This document shows, piece by piece, positions 1 through 7,140 of a stretch of DNA of 50,413 nucleotides; the stretch's first letter is position 1; every line of letters begins with the position of its first letter. Source of the stretch: Burkholderia paludis. GTDB lineage: Bacteria > Pseudomonadota > Gammaproteobacteria > Burkholderiales > Burkholderiaceae. The notes under the pieces are model-generated. The model had not been told where the DNA came from, made no database searches, and saw only the letters and a program-made list of their open reading frames with translations. The translations under genes and the position numbers were made by a program. Where the stretch lies: positions 1-50,413 of the forward strand of contig NZ_JPGL01000074.1 of NCBI RefSeq assembly GCF_000732615.1, read 5' to 3'.

Positions 1-322
1 TCGACGGAATCCCGTAGTACCAGGTGATCACGTTCCAGCCGATCGCGCCGACCAGCGCGCCGAACACGACGTAGTGATCGACGATCCCGGGGTCGATCGT
101 GCCTTTGCCGACGGTCTGCGCGACCTTCAGGTGAAAGATGAAGTACGCGATGACGTTGAACGCGGCCGCGAACACCACGGCCTGCTGGGGCTTCAGCACC
201 CCGGTGGACACGACGGTGGCGATCGAGTTCGCCGCGTCGTGAAAGCCGTTCATGAAGTCGAATACGAGCGCGACGAGCACGAGCGTCGCGACCATCCACA
301 ATGCGAGTTGGATCGAATGCAT
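1..322 (-). CDS. pit: Inorganic phosphate transporter, PiT family (N-terminal part, cut by window edge)
   Basis: The reading frame starts at 322 and stays open to the left edge, so only about the first 107 residues are visible. The N-terminus is a hydrophobic helix followed by the PiT signature around FDFMNGFHDAANS, which is strongly conserved in this Na+/H+-coupled phosphate permease family. Further hydrophobic segments follow (VVFAAAFNVIAYFIF; VFGALVGAIGWNVITW). It lies 13 bases after a DUF47 gene on the same strand, the usual pairing for PiT transporters. The ribosome binding site is weak, which fits translational coupling to the gene before it. The family call is firm; the substrate is inferred from the family. 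Confidence 0.93.
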   Translation of the reverse strand, partial: MHSIQLALWMVATLVLVALVFDFMNGFHDAANSIATVVSTGVLKPQQAVVFAAAFNVIAYFIFHLKVAQTVGKGTIDPGIVDHYVVFGALVGAIGWNVITWYYGIPS

Positions 323-335
323 GTTCGTGATTCGC

Positions 336-962
336 TCAGGCGTTTTCCAGCACGATGCCTTCGATGATGTTCGCGACATCCTCGAACTTGTCGGTAATGC
401 GTTCGAGCAGGTCGTAGACGCCCTTCAGCTTGATGAGCGTCTTCACGTCGATGTCGTCGCGAAAGAGTTTCGATATCGCCGATCGCAGCACGCGGTCGGC
501 GCGGGTTTCGAGCGTGTCGATCTCTTCGCATGCCTTGAGGATCTGCGGCGACTGCTTCATGTCGGACAGCCGGTTGACCGCGATCTGCGTCTGCAGCGCC
601 GACTGCACGACGATGTCCGCGAGCTCGTTGGCTTCCCCGGTCACCGATTTCAGGTCGTAGACCACGACGGTGGTCGCGACGTCTTCCATCAGGTCGAGGA
701 TGTCGTCCATCGTCGTGATCAGCTTGTGGATCTCGTCGCGGTCGAGCGGCGTGATGAACGTCTTGTGCAGCAGGTCGATCGCTTCGTGCGCGAGCTTGTC
801 GCCGGTTCGCTCGGTGGTCTGGACGTTGGCCATGGCCAGCTCGGCATCGTCGAGATTCTCGAGGAGCATCTGAAGCTCGCATGCCGCCAGGACGATGTGC
901 TGCGCATGCGTATCGAAGAGGTCGAAAAACCGGGTTTCGACGGGGAGGAAGCGTCCAAGCAT
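336..962 (-). CDS. DUF47 (PhoU-like) phosphate transport accessory protein
   Basis: A 208-residue, mostly helical, charged protein of the DUF47/TIGR00153 family. Members are distant PhoU relatives, normally sit beside a PiT permease, and are thought to modulate phosphate uptake from the cytoplasmic face. The sequence carries the family's acidic helical patches, such as TTMDDILDLMEDVATT and ERTGDKLAHEAIDLLH. The length is typical. The start at 962 is supported by a GGAG six bases upstream. It is followed directly by pit, and a 2OG-oxygenase gene ends 37 bases before it on the same strand, so the three may be cotranscribed. Confidence 0.93.
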   Translation of the reverse strand: MLGRFLPVETRFFDLFDTHAQHIVLAACELQMLLENLDDAELAMANVQTTERTGDKLAHEAIDLLHKTFITPLDRDEIHKLITTMDDILDLMEDVATTVVVYDLKSVTGEANELADIVVQSALQTQIAVNRLSDMKQSPQILKACEEIDTLETRADRVLRSAISKLFRDDIDVKTLIKLKGVYDLLERITDKFEDVANIIEGIVLENA

Positions 963-999
963 GGATTCTCCGGGGAAAGGGTGAGCGGAATGCGCCGGG

Positions 1000-1821
1000 T
1001 CAGGCCGTGCACGGGCGGCATAGCGTGCTGTTGCCGAACGCGACGTGCCGGCGCTCGGCGAGCGCGCGCAGGTCGAGCGGCCGCCGGTTGACGATCGAGC
1101 TGGCGGGCCCGGCCGACAGGTCGGGATTGACGAAGTACATCAGCGACAGGCGGCGCGCGCGGGTGCGCGGGCGTTCGACGGCATGCTGCATCGCCGGCAC
1201 TTCGCCGTCGGTGAGCGCCTCGAGGAGCGAGCCGGCCAGCACGATCATTTCGTCGGGCCGCGGCAGCGCGGAAACCGGCGACGCGTCGGGCAGGAGCACC
1301 AGGCCGGGTGCGGTCGGCCGGATGAACGACAGCAGGTGGCCGTCTTCGTGCGGATCCTGCAGGTACGCTCGGTCGTGGCTGTCGTGCTGCTGCTCGTACG
1401 CGCAGAACTGCAGGTACGAGCTGTGCCGGACCGGCGGCTGCGCCGTGCCGCCGAGGTTGTCGCATACCGCATCGAGCAGGTCCTGCGCGATTGCGTTGAT
1501 GCAGGCTTCGTAGGCGGCCATCTCGCGATAAAACGCGTGTCTGGTCAGCGCGAAGCCGTGATGCGCGTCGCGCCGTGCGACCCAGTAGCAGAACCGGTCG
1601 CATAGATCCGGCCGCTCGGGCGTATGCGAGTATTCGAGCCCGAACGGCAGGAAGCCGTCGGTCTGCTCCGGAAACGAGAAGGCATGCTTTTGCCGGCGAT
1701 CCAGCTGGTCGTAGGCGGCCGCGAGCCGGTCGAAATGCATGAGCAGCGCGTACGGCATCTTGAAGTAGACGTAGCTGTCGCGGATCAGCCGGCTGGCATG
1801 GAGTTTCATACGGTTTTGCAT
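1000..1821 (-). CDS. 2-oxoglutarate/Fe(II)-dependent oxygenase-like protein (isopenicillin N synthase-like)
   Basis: A 273-residue protein with the double-stranded beta-helix iron site. An H-x-D pair lies at H158/D160 in PHEDGHLL, a distal histidine at H213 in MQHAVER, and an R-x-S motif in RRLSLMYFVNPD (about residues 222-230) that would hold the 2-oxoglutarate carboxylate. This arrangement matches the isopenicillin N synthase/gibberellin oxidase-like superfamily. The substrate cannot be told from sequence. I chose the ATG at 1821 over the in-frame ATG at 1839 because GGGAG lies just before it. The gene is upstream of the DUF47-pit pair on the same strand, but nothing visible ties it to phosphate. 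Confidence 0.8.
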   Translation of the reverse strand: MQNRMKLHASRLIRDSYVYFKMPYALLMHFDRLAAAYDQLDRRQKHAFSFPEQTDGFLPFGLEYSHTPERPDLCDRFCYWVARRDAHHGFALTRHAFYREMAAYEACINAIAQDLLDAVCDNLGGTAQPPVRHSSYLQFCAYEQQHDSHDRAYLQDPHEDGHLLSFIRPTAPGLVLLPDASPVSALPRPDEMIVLAGSLLEALTDGEVPAMQHAVERPRTRARRLSLMYFVNPDLSAGPASSIVNRRPLDLRALAERRHVAFGNSTLCRPCTA

Positions 1822-2112
1822 GGTGTTCTCCCGGTACATCGTTCAAGGCGTGGCGCCGAAAGGCGGGCATTGCCGCATTGCCGGCGCATGGGAAGGCGAG
1901 GCGTGGTGTGCGCGATCGGGCCTGTGTCACCGCGGCGCGCGTGACGGCGCCGCGGCGGCTCGATGCCAATGACGGGTGGGATGGCGGCGCGGGTGAGCGC
2001 CTTTGCGGCTGTCGTGGACGAGCCGGTGTTGCCGGTTCGGCTGAAGGGAAATGTCGAGTCGTGTCATGCGTGCTCCAGGCGCCGGACGGCACACGGCGGG
2101 AGCGTCATGACG

Positions 2113-2247
2113 TCAACGACGGACGAGCGCTTCCCGCCGAGTCGCGTCGGGCGCGATCGGCTGATAAGAGGCTGGGAATCGGGTGGCCGCCGGCATGGCG
2201 TGCGAACGCGCGCCGGCGCAGCTTAATCGGCTACTGTCGTCGTCCAT
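2113..2247 (-). CDS. Possible small protein of 44 residues, unknown function
   Basis: A short frame beginning MDDDSSRLSC and ending EALVRR. It is worth listing because a textbook AAGGAG lies six bases before its ATG, far better than the background. A CRP-like palindrome lies about 80 bases upstream. The product is hydrophilic, with no signal peptide or membrane segment and one cysteine. I do not recognise a family. It could be a genuine small stress or regulatory peptide, or a chance frame behind a good Shine-Dalgarno sequence. Confidence 0.35.
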   Translation of the reverse strand: MDDDSSRLSCAGARSHAMPAATRFPASYQPIAPDATRREALVRR

Positions 2248-2324
2248 TTCGAACTCCTTTTCATTTCGACGGCACGTGCGCGCCCCCGGGCCGTACACGC
2301 GCGGGCATGCGGCCGGACACACGC

Positions 2325-2342
2325 ACGTGACGCGGGTCACGT
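2325..2342. promoter_or_regulatory. CRP/FNR-like inverted repeat
   Basis: ACGTGAC and GTCACGT flank a four-base spacer. Within it, GTGA-N6-TCAC matches the core spacing of CRP/FNR-family sites. It lies about 80 bases upstream of the small minus-strand ORF starting at 2247, a plausible activator position. The match is visual; no binding is known. Confidence 0.35.
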
Positions 2343-2852
2343 ACGGACGCCGCCCGGGTGTCGAGCGGCCACTGAATTGTCGAGTACGGGAACTTCGGAT
2401 CGACGGCATGCCGATCCTGAAAGACACCGCATCCTGCTATCCCGGGATGCGGCAGAAGACAAGGCTCTGCGAAGCTTCCTCAGGCGGCAGTCAGGTTGGT
2501 GCAGGACCAACTACAACTCGCATCGGTAGGCACAGAAGCCTCCATGAATGAAAACGAGTGCGATGTTAAGAGGGAACCGCGCGGCGCGTCAATCGAAAAC
2601 TTCGCGGGCGTTTCGTGCGGCGTTCGGGGGCACTTCGCTCCGGCGAGCGTGGGTGGGGTCGATAGCGGGATGTGCCCGGGGCGATCGTATCGGCGAACGC
2701 ACGCGACCCGATTCGGTCAGTGTGCCGAAGCAAATTCGAGACAGGCGTGCGCAGCCCGATCGACGGGGCGGGTTGCGCGGTTGGCGACGCTCGCGGCGGC
2801 GGCGAATGCGATGCGTGCGTGGAACGTTGCCCGACCGCGCCGCAGCGACGGC

Positions 2853-3860
2853 TCAGCGCTTCGTGCGCGTATCGGACGGGCGTTCGCCGAACATGTGCCG
2901 GTAATCCGCGGCGAATTCGCCGAGATGGCCGAAGCCCCAGCGTGCCGCGATCTCGGTGATCGACGCGGTTTCGTCAGGCGCCTGCAGCGCCGCCCGGGCG
3001 CGCTGCAGGCGGATTTCCTTCAGGTAGCGCATCGTGCCGGTGTCGCGCCATTGCCTGAACGCGCGCTGCAGCGTGCGCACGCTGCAATGCGCGGCGGCCG
3101 CGATGTCGGACAGCGTCAGCGGCTCGCCGGCGTGCTCGTCGATGTACGCGACGGCGCGCTTCACACACGCCGGCGCGACGTCGTCGCGGGCCGGCGCCGC
3201 GCTCGCAAGCTGCTCGCCGACCAGGCTCATGATCAGCAACTCTTCCACCAGCGGCAGTTGCATCGCCTTCAGCGCGGGCGGCGTGCCGGGGTCCAGCAAT
3301 TGCCGCAACGTCTGCACCGATGCCAGCCAGCGGTTGCGGTGTGCGTCGGGCAGCGTGCACGACGGCAGCGAGGGCGGCGGCGCGCGTCCCGAGACACGAC
3401 GCCAGAGATCGGCGATGCGCTGCGCGTCGATGCGCACGCCCATCTGCACGTTGTCCTCGCTGTAGCGGAATTGCGCGCGCTCGTTCGAGGTGACGAGCAC
3501 GGTCGACCCGCGCCCACCGGCGTGCGCGACCCGGCCGCTGCGAATGTCCGACTCTCCGGCCAGCGTGGTGAGCACCAGGACGAAATTGCCGAAGACTTCC
3601 GGCCGGATGGCGATTTCCGTCCCGTAGGCGAACCACGACAGTGCGACATCGTCGCCGTCGAGCTTGAACATGGTGGCGGGCATCGCGCGGTGCCGGGCCG
3701 CGCTGAACGCATACGGACGATAGACCTTGCCGATTTCGCGCCGGGCGACTTCCAGATCGTCGGATTCGAACAGCATCGCGCCGCGCGGGATGTCGCCGTC
3801 GGACAGCGGCGGAGGGAACACCGGCAGCGACAGGCCGGACCGGGGAAGTCGATCGTTCAT
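2853..3860 (-). CDS. AraC-family transcriptional regulator
   Basis: A 335-residue protein with an N-terminal cupin-like sensory half and a C-terminal AraC/XylS double helix-turn-helix (about residues 235-335). The second HTH contains ITEIAARWGFGHLGEFAADYRHMFGERPS, the typical AraC signature. The start at 3860 (MNDRLPRSG) has AGGAAGGG upstream; longer upstream extensions are arginine-rich and unlikely to be coding. It is divergent from the broken aldehyde dehydrogenase and the alpha/beta hydrolase to its right, the standard layout for a catabolic activator, so it probably once controlled that operon. The inducer is unknown. The architecture resembles regulators of aromatic and anthranilate-type pathways, but that is only a suggestion. 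Confidence 0.9.
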   Translation of the reverse strand: MNDRLPRSGLSLPVFPPPLSDGDIPRGAMLFESDDLEVARREIGKVYRPYAFSAARHRAMPATMFKLDGDDVALSWFAYGTEIAIRPEVFGNFVLVLTTLAGESDIRSGRVAHAGGRGSTVLVTSNERAQFRYSEDNVQMGVRIDAQRIADLWRRVSGRAPPPSLPSCTLPDAHRNRWLASVQTLRQLLDPGTPPALKAMQLPLVEELLIMSLVGEQLASAAPARDDVAPACVKRAVAYIDEHAGEPLTLSDIAAAAHCSVRTLQRAFRQWRDTGTMRYLKEIRLQRARAALQAPDETASITEIAARWGFGHLGEFAADYRHMFGERPSDTRTKR

Positions 3861-4013
3861 GGGGTCCCTTCCTGCGGGAGCGGGGGCGCCGCATCGAATA
3901 GTGGCGCGTTTCCGATGCCGGTGGCGTCGAAGCGATAGTCGCCCGCGTCCGCGCCGGGAATCATGGGGCCGTGTGGATGCTGAGCGGATCGCAACGGAAC
4001 CATGGAGCATTCA

Positions 4014-4291
4014 ATGAGCGGAAATTATACGGCGTACATCGACGGCGGGTTCGTCCGCCCGCGCGGCGGCGCGACCTTCGACGCCGTCAACCCGGCCACC
4101 GGCGATCATCTTGCGGAGATCGCGCGATGCGGCGCGGCCGACGTCGCCGCGGCGGTCGAGGCCGCACGGCGCGCGCTGCCGGCCTGGAAGGCGACGTCGT
4201 ACGAGACCCGGGCCGCGCTGACGGCGCATCCGCACGTGGCGAAGCCGGCTCGACGCTCAAGCCGATCCTGCTCGTCGACGGCCATGCGTGA
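4014..4291 (+). pseudogene. Aldehyde dehydrogenase remnant (N-terminal fragment with internal deletion)
   Basis: The first about 70 codons from 4014 read as a normal aldehyde dehydrogenase N-terminus: YIDGGFVRP, FDAVNPATGD, VAAAVEAARRALPAWKATS and YETRAAL. After about 4220 the similarity stops abruptly. The same frame becomes nonsense, while another frame reads GEAGSTLKPILLVDGHA and then stops at 4291, which looks like the C-terminal tail of some other protein. A deletion therefore appears to have removed nearly all of the enzyme, including NAD-binding and catalytic Cys/Glu regions, and joined it to the end of a neighbouring gene. The GGAG before 4014 is intact. A functional product is not expected. 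Confidence 0.8.
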
Positions 4292-4389
4292 ATTCGCGGG
4301 CGCGCGGCCTGCATCAATACACCGACCGTCTGACCGCGCGCCGCACGGAGACTTCCTGTCTCGACAGACCCCCTCATCGGAGCATGAGC

Positions 4390-5217
4390 ATGACCTACCT
4401 TTATCGCGGCATGGATCGCATCGCACTCGACGCCGCGTACGACAACACCAGGGCCGTGCCGGATTTCCCGGCCGTGCTGGCCGATTGCCAGGCGCGCAGC
4501 GCGAAGTTTTACGACACGGCGTCGTGCCGGCGCGATCTCCGCTACGGCGATCGTCCCCGCACGCGCTATGACTGGATCGACTGCGGCCGGCACGACGCGC
4601 CGACGTTCGTGTTCATTCACGGCGGCTACTGGCAGAACTGCGCGAAGGAGGATTTCGCATACGTCGCGCGCGGGCCGCTGGCCGCCGGGTTCAACGTCGC
4701 GCTGGCCGAATACACGCTGGCGCCCGATGCGTCGATGACGCAGATCGTCGGCGAGATCGGCAGCCTGCTCGACCATCTGGCGAGCGATCGCGACCGGCTC
4801 GGGATCGCCGGCAGGCCGCTGGTGTTGAGCGGTCATTCGGCCGGCGGCCACCTGACTTTGCAGCATCGCTCGCACCCGGCCGTCACGGCCGCGTTGCCGA
4901 TCTCCGCGCTCGTCGACCTGGAGCCGATCAGCCTGTCCTGGCTCGACAAGAAACTGAAGCTGTCGGCGCATGAGATCGACGCCTTCAGCCCGCTGCGGCA
5001 TGTCGGCAGGGGCGTGCCGACGGTCGTCGCGGTGGGCGGCGCGGAGCTTGCGGAACTCGTGCGTCATTCGGACGATTACGCGGCCGCGTGCCGGGCGGCC
5101 GGCGAGACGGTCGAACTGATCCACCTGCCGGGCTGCACGCACTTCTCGGTGCTCGACACGCTGGCGAACCCGGACGGCCGCCTGGTGCAGGCGCTGTCCG
5201 GACTCGCGAACCGGTAA
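4390..5217 (+). CDS. Alpha/beta hydrolase, kynurenine formamidase-like
   Basis: A 275-residue alpha/beta hydrolase. H77-GGYW forms the oxyanion-hole motif, the nucleophile elbow is G148-H-S150-A-G-G, and a C-terminal CTHFSVLD segment likely supplies the catalytic histidine. HGGYW followed by LAEYTLAPDASM is typical of the arylformamidase-like branch of the esterase/lipase family. The ATG at 4390 is preferred to 4384 because GGAG lies seven bases before it and only one base before the other. It follows the aldehyde dehydrogenase remnant on the same strand and so may be the surviving member of a damaged operon under the divergent AraC regulator. The true substrate is not established. Confidence 0.85.
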   Translation: MTYLYRGMDRIALDAAYDNTRAVPDFPAVLADCQARSAKFYDTASCRRDLRYGDRPRTRYDWIDCGRHDAPTFVFIHGGYWQNCAKEDFAYVARGPLAAGFNVALAEYTLAPDASMTQIVGEIGSLLDHLASDRDRLGIAGRPLVLSGHSAGGHLTLQHRSHPAVTAALPISALVDLEPISLSWLDKKLKLSAHEIDAFSPLRHVGRGVPTVVAVGGAELAELVRHSDDYAAACRAAGETVELIHLPGCTHFSVLDTLANPDGRLVQALSGLANR

Positions 5218-5251
5218 CGCGTGAGCGTGCGTGCCGGCCGGTGCGTTGTGC

Positions 5252-5614
5252 TTACGCGTCCTGCGTCACGTGCACGGCGGTGCCGTAGCAGATCACTTCG
5301 GTCACGCCCGCGCCGATCTCGGTCGAGTCGTAACGCATCGCGACGATCGCGTTCGCGCCGAGCTTGCGGGCGTCGGCGAGCATCTTGTCGAACGCCTGCT
5401 GGCGCGCCTTCTCGCACAGCGACGTATAGAGCGTGATGTTGCCGCCGAAGATCGTCTGTAGCGCCGCGCCGAACGATCCGATGATCGAACGCGAACGCAC
5501 GACGATCCCTTGCGCGACGCCGAGCGAGCGGACAGTCGTATGGCCGGGCAGGTCGAACGCGGTCGTGACGCGGGCGGGTGACAGGTCGTCGAAGGAGCGG
5601 GAGGTATCGGTCAT
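5252..5614 (-). CDS. YbjQ/UPF0145 family protein
   Basis: A 120-residue protein of the YbjQ (UPF0145, putative heavy-metal-binding) family. Typical signatures are the start of the core domain VRSLGVAQGIVVRSRSIIG, the helix with ARQQAFDKMLADARKLGANAIVAMRYDS, and the C-terminal EVICYGTAVHV. Family members form oligomeric rings of unknown role. The ATG at 5614 is the only start giving a family-length product. It is convergent with the alpha/beta hydrolase, 34 bases away, and appears to be a single-gene unit. Confidence 0.9.
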   Translation of the reverse strand: MTDTSRSFDDLSPARVTTAFDLPGHTTVRSLGVAQGIVVRSRSIIGSFGAALQTIFGGNITLYTSLCEKARQQAFDKMLADARKLGANAIVAMRYDSTEIGAGVTEVICYGTAVHVTQDA

Positions 5615-5740
5615 GGCGGGACGCATCCGGCGAAGTGGTCGAACGGCGATTCTATCCGGATGCGTGCGGGCGCCCGGTTCGGCTGCCGGACGTCGTGCGG
5701 CCGGCGCGACGCGCGACGCCGGCCGCGCACCCTGCGCGGA

Positions 5741-5773
5741 GGCGGCGTGTGCGGACCGCACGCACACGCCGCC
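5741..5773 (-). terminator. Strong hairpin after the aminopeptidase gene
   Basis: Perfect 13-base arms (GGCGGCGTGTGCG and its complement) surround a seven-base loop, 35 bases past the stop of the minus-strand aminopeptidase gene. There is no clear T-run, so it may be a Rho-associated 3' end or an RNA-stabilising hairpin rather than a classic intrinsic terminator. Confidence 0.5.
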
Positions 5774-5807
5774 GGGGGTGACGGAACGGCGTTTCAAGCG
5801 AATGCCG

Positions 5808-7061
5808 TCAGCGTTTCGCGGGCGCCGAACCGTCCCCGCCGAGATCGACCGCATACGCCAGCGCCAGCTTGCCGAACTTCAGCGCGTGATTCGCCTGCCG
5901 GTCCGAATTCTCCAGCGTGTCGTTCACGGTATGGATGTACGGGTTGTCGTTCTTGTCCGCCTCGAAAGGGAACGAGGCCGGGTAGCCCTGCGCATTCCAC
6001 GACGCGTGATCCGAGCATGCATACCCGCACTGCGACGTGCCGACCGCGAGTTCGGGCAGGTAAGTCTTCGCGAGGTTGGTCAGGTACGTGTTCTGCGCCG
6101 CGTTCGTGTAGTCGGTGATCAGGTAGATATCCTTCGGGTCGCCCTTGTAGTTCGTCATGTCGAGTTGCAGCACGCCGACCACGTTCGCATTCTGCGCGCG
6201 GAACTGTTTCGCGATCGCCTTCGAGCCGAGCAGGCCCGCTTCCTCGGCCGCGTACCCGACGAACTTGATCGTCCGTTTCGGCCGGTAGTTGTTCGCGAGC
6301 AGCACGCGCAGCGCTTCGGTGAGGCTCGCGATGCCCGATGCGTCGTCGTCCGCGCCCGGCGAGCGCGTGTTCTCCGTCGTGCGGCCGACGGTCGAATCGA
6401 GGTGGCCGCCCAGCACGATCGTGCCCGCGGCGGGATCGCTTCCCTTGATCGTCAGGATGACCGATTTCTGCGGAAAGCCCGTGTGCGCGAATTGCTCGAC
6501 GGCGACGTCGGCGCGCGAGCCCGCCAGTTGCTTCCATTGCAGCGCGAGCCAGTCCGACGCGGCGACGCCGTGCGACGTCGTGTAGTAGCGGTTCGTGAAG
6601 CCGGACAACGACGTGATCGTGCCGACGATGTTGCTGGCCTGAAGCTGCTGGATCCATGTGCCGATCTGCGGCGCGTTGGAAACCTTGTACGTGGCAGCCG
6701 CGGCCTGCTTCGCGAGCGTCGTCGGCAACGGCTGCAGTGCCTGGCGCGCTTCGTCGAACGAGTCGTGCACGACATAACCGGGCCCGTGGCCGCGCGTATG
6801 GTGGACGGCGTGGGCCAGTTCGCCGAGCCGTGAATCGTCGATTTCGACGACGTGAACGGTGTCGCGGCGCGCGGCGCCGTCGGCCGTCTTGCCGGCGTCG
6901 AGGGTCGTACTGTATTGCGCGGTGGCGCTTGCGTCGATGCGTTGCAACTGGCGGAACGCCGCGTCGCCGAGCGTGATCCACACCGGTGTGGCGTGCGCGG
7001 CGGCGGTCAGCAGCATGCCGCCCAGCGCGGCGCTCAGGCGGGTGAGTTTCGGAGTAGGCAT
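5808..7061 (-). CDS. Secreted M28-family metallo-aminopeptidase
   Basis: A 417-residue preprotein with a signal peptide (cleavage likely after AAAHA, residues 20-25). The M28 dizinc site is complete: H220 in GGHLDST, the acidic DDD run at 238-240 in PGADDDASGI, E273/E274 in YAAEEAGLLG, the aspartate of LDMTNYKG, and a final histidine in IHTVNDTLEN. It resembles the bacterial leucine aminopeptidases of the Aeromonas/Vibrio type, which release N-terminal hydrophobic residues outside the cell. It lies 79 bases downstream of the ZmpB-like protease gene on the same strand, so the two are probably cotranscribed and act in sequence: an endoprotease makes peptides and this enzyme trims them. Confidence 0.93.
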   Translation of the reverse strand: MPTPKLTRLSAALGGMLLTAAAHATPVWITLGDAAFRQLQRIDASATAQYSTTLDAGKTADGAARRDTVHVVEIDDSRLGELAHAVHHTRGHGPGYVVHDSFDEARQALQPLPTTLAKQAAAATYKVSNAPQIGTWIQQLQASNIVGTITSLSGFTNRYYTTSHGVAASDWLALQWKQLAGSRADVAVEQFAHTGFPQKSVILTIKGSDPAAGTIVLGGHLDSTVGRTTENTRSPGADDDASGIASLTEALRVLLANNYRPKRTIKFVGYAAEEAGLLGSKAIAKQFRAQNANVVGVLQLDMTNYKGDPKDIYLITDYTNAAQNTYLTNLAKTYLPELAVGTSQCGYACSDHASWNAQGYPASFPFEADKNDNPYIHTVNDTLENSDRQANHALKFGKLALAYAVDLGGDGSAPAKR

Positions 7062-7140
7062 GTTCGATCTCGTGAGGAGGGCGATGTCGAGGAAGAGGGC
7101 GTGCCGCGGGTCGTGCGGCGCGCCCCCGCCTGCTGCGGCA

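Larger units (their letters stand above)
1822..2852. other. Long sparse intergenic region
   Basis: About 1 kb separates the oxygenase gene from the AraC regulator. Apart from the small ORF at 2113-2247 and the inverted repeat at 2325-2342, I see no conserved gene. Longer frames here are arginine-rich translations typical of noncoding GC-rich DNA. It may hold promoters for the minus-strand oxygenase gene near 1850-1950. Confidence 0.5.
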
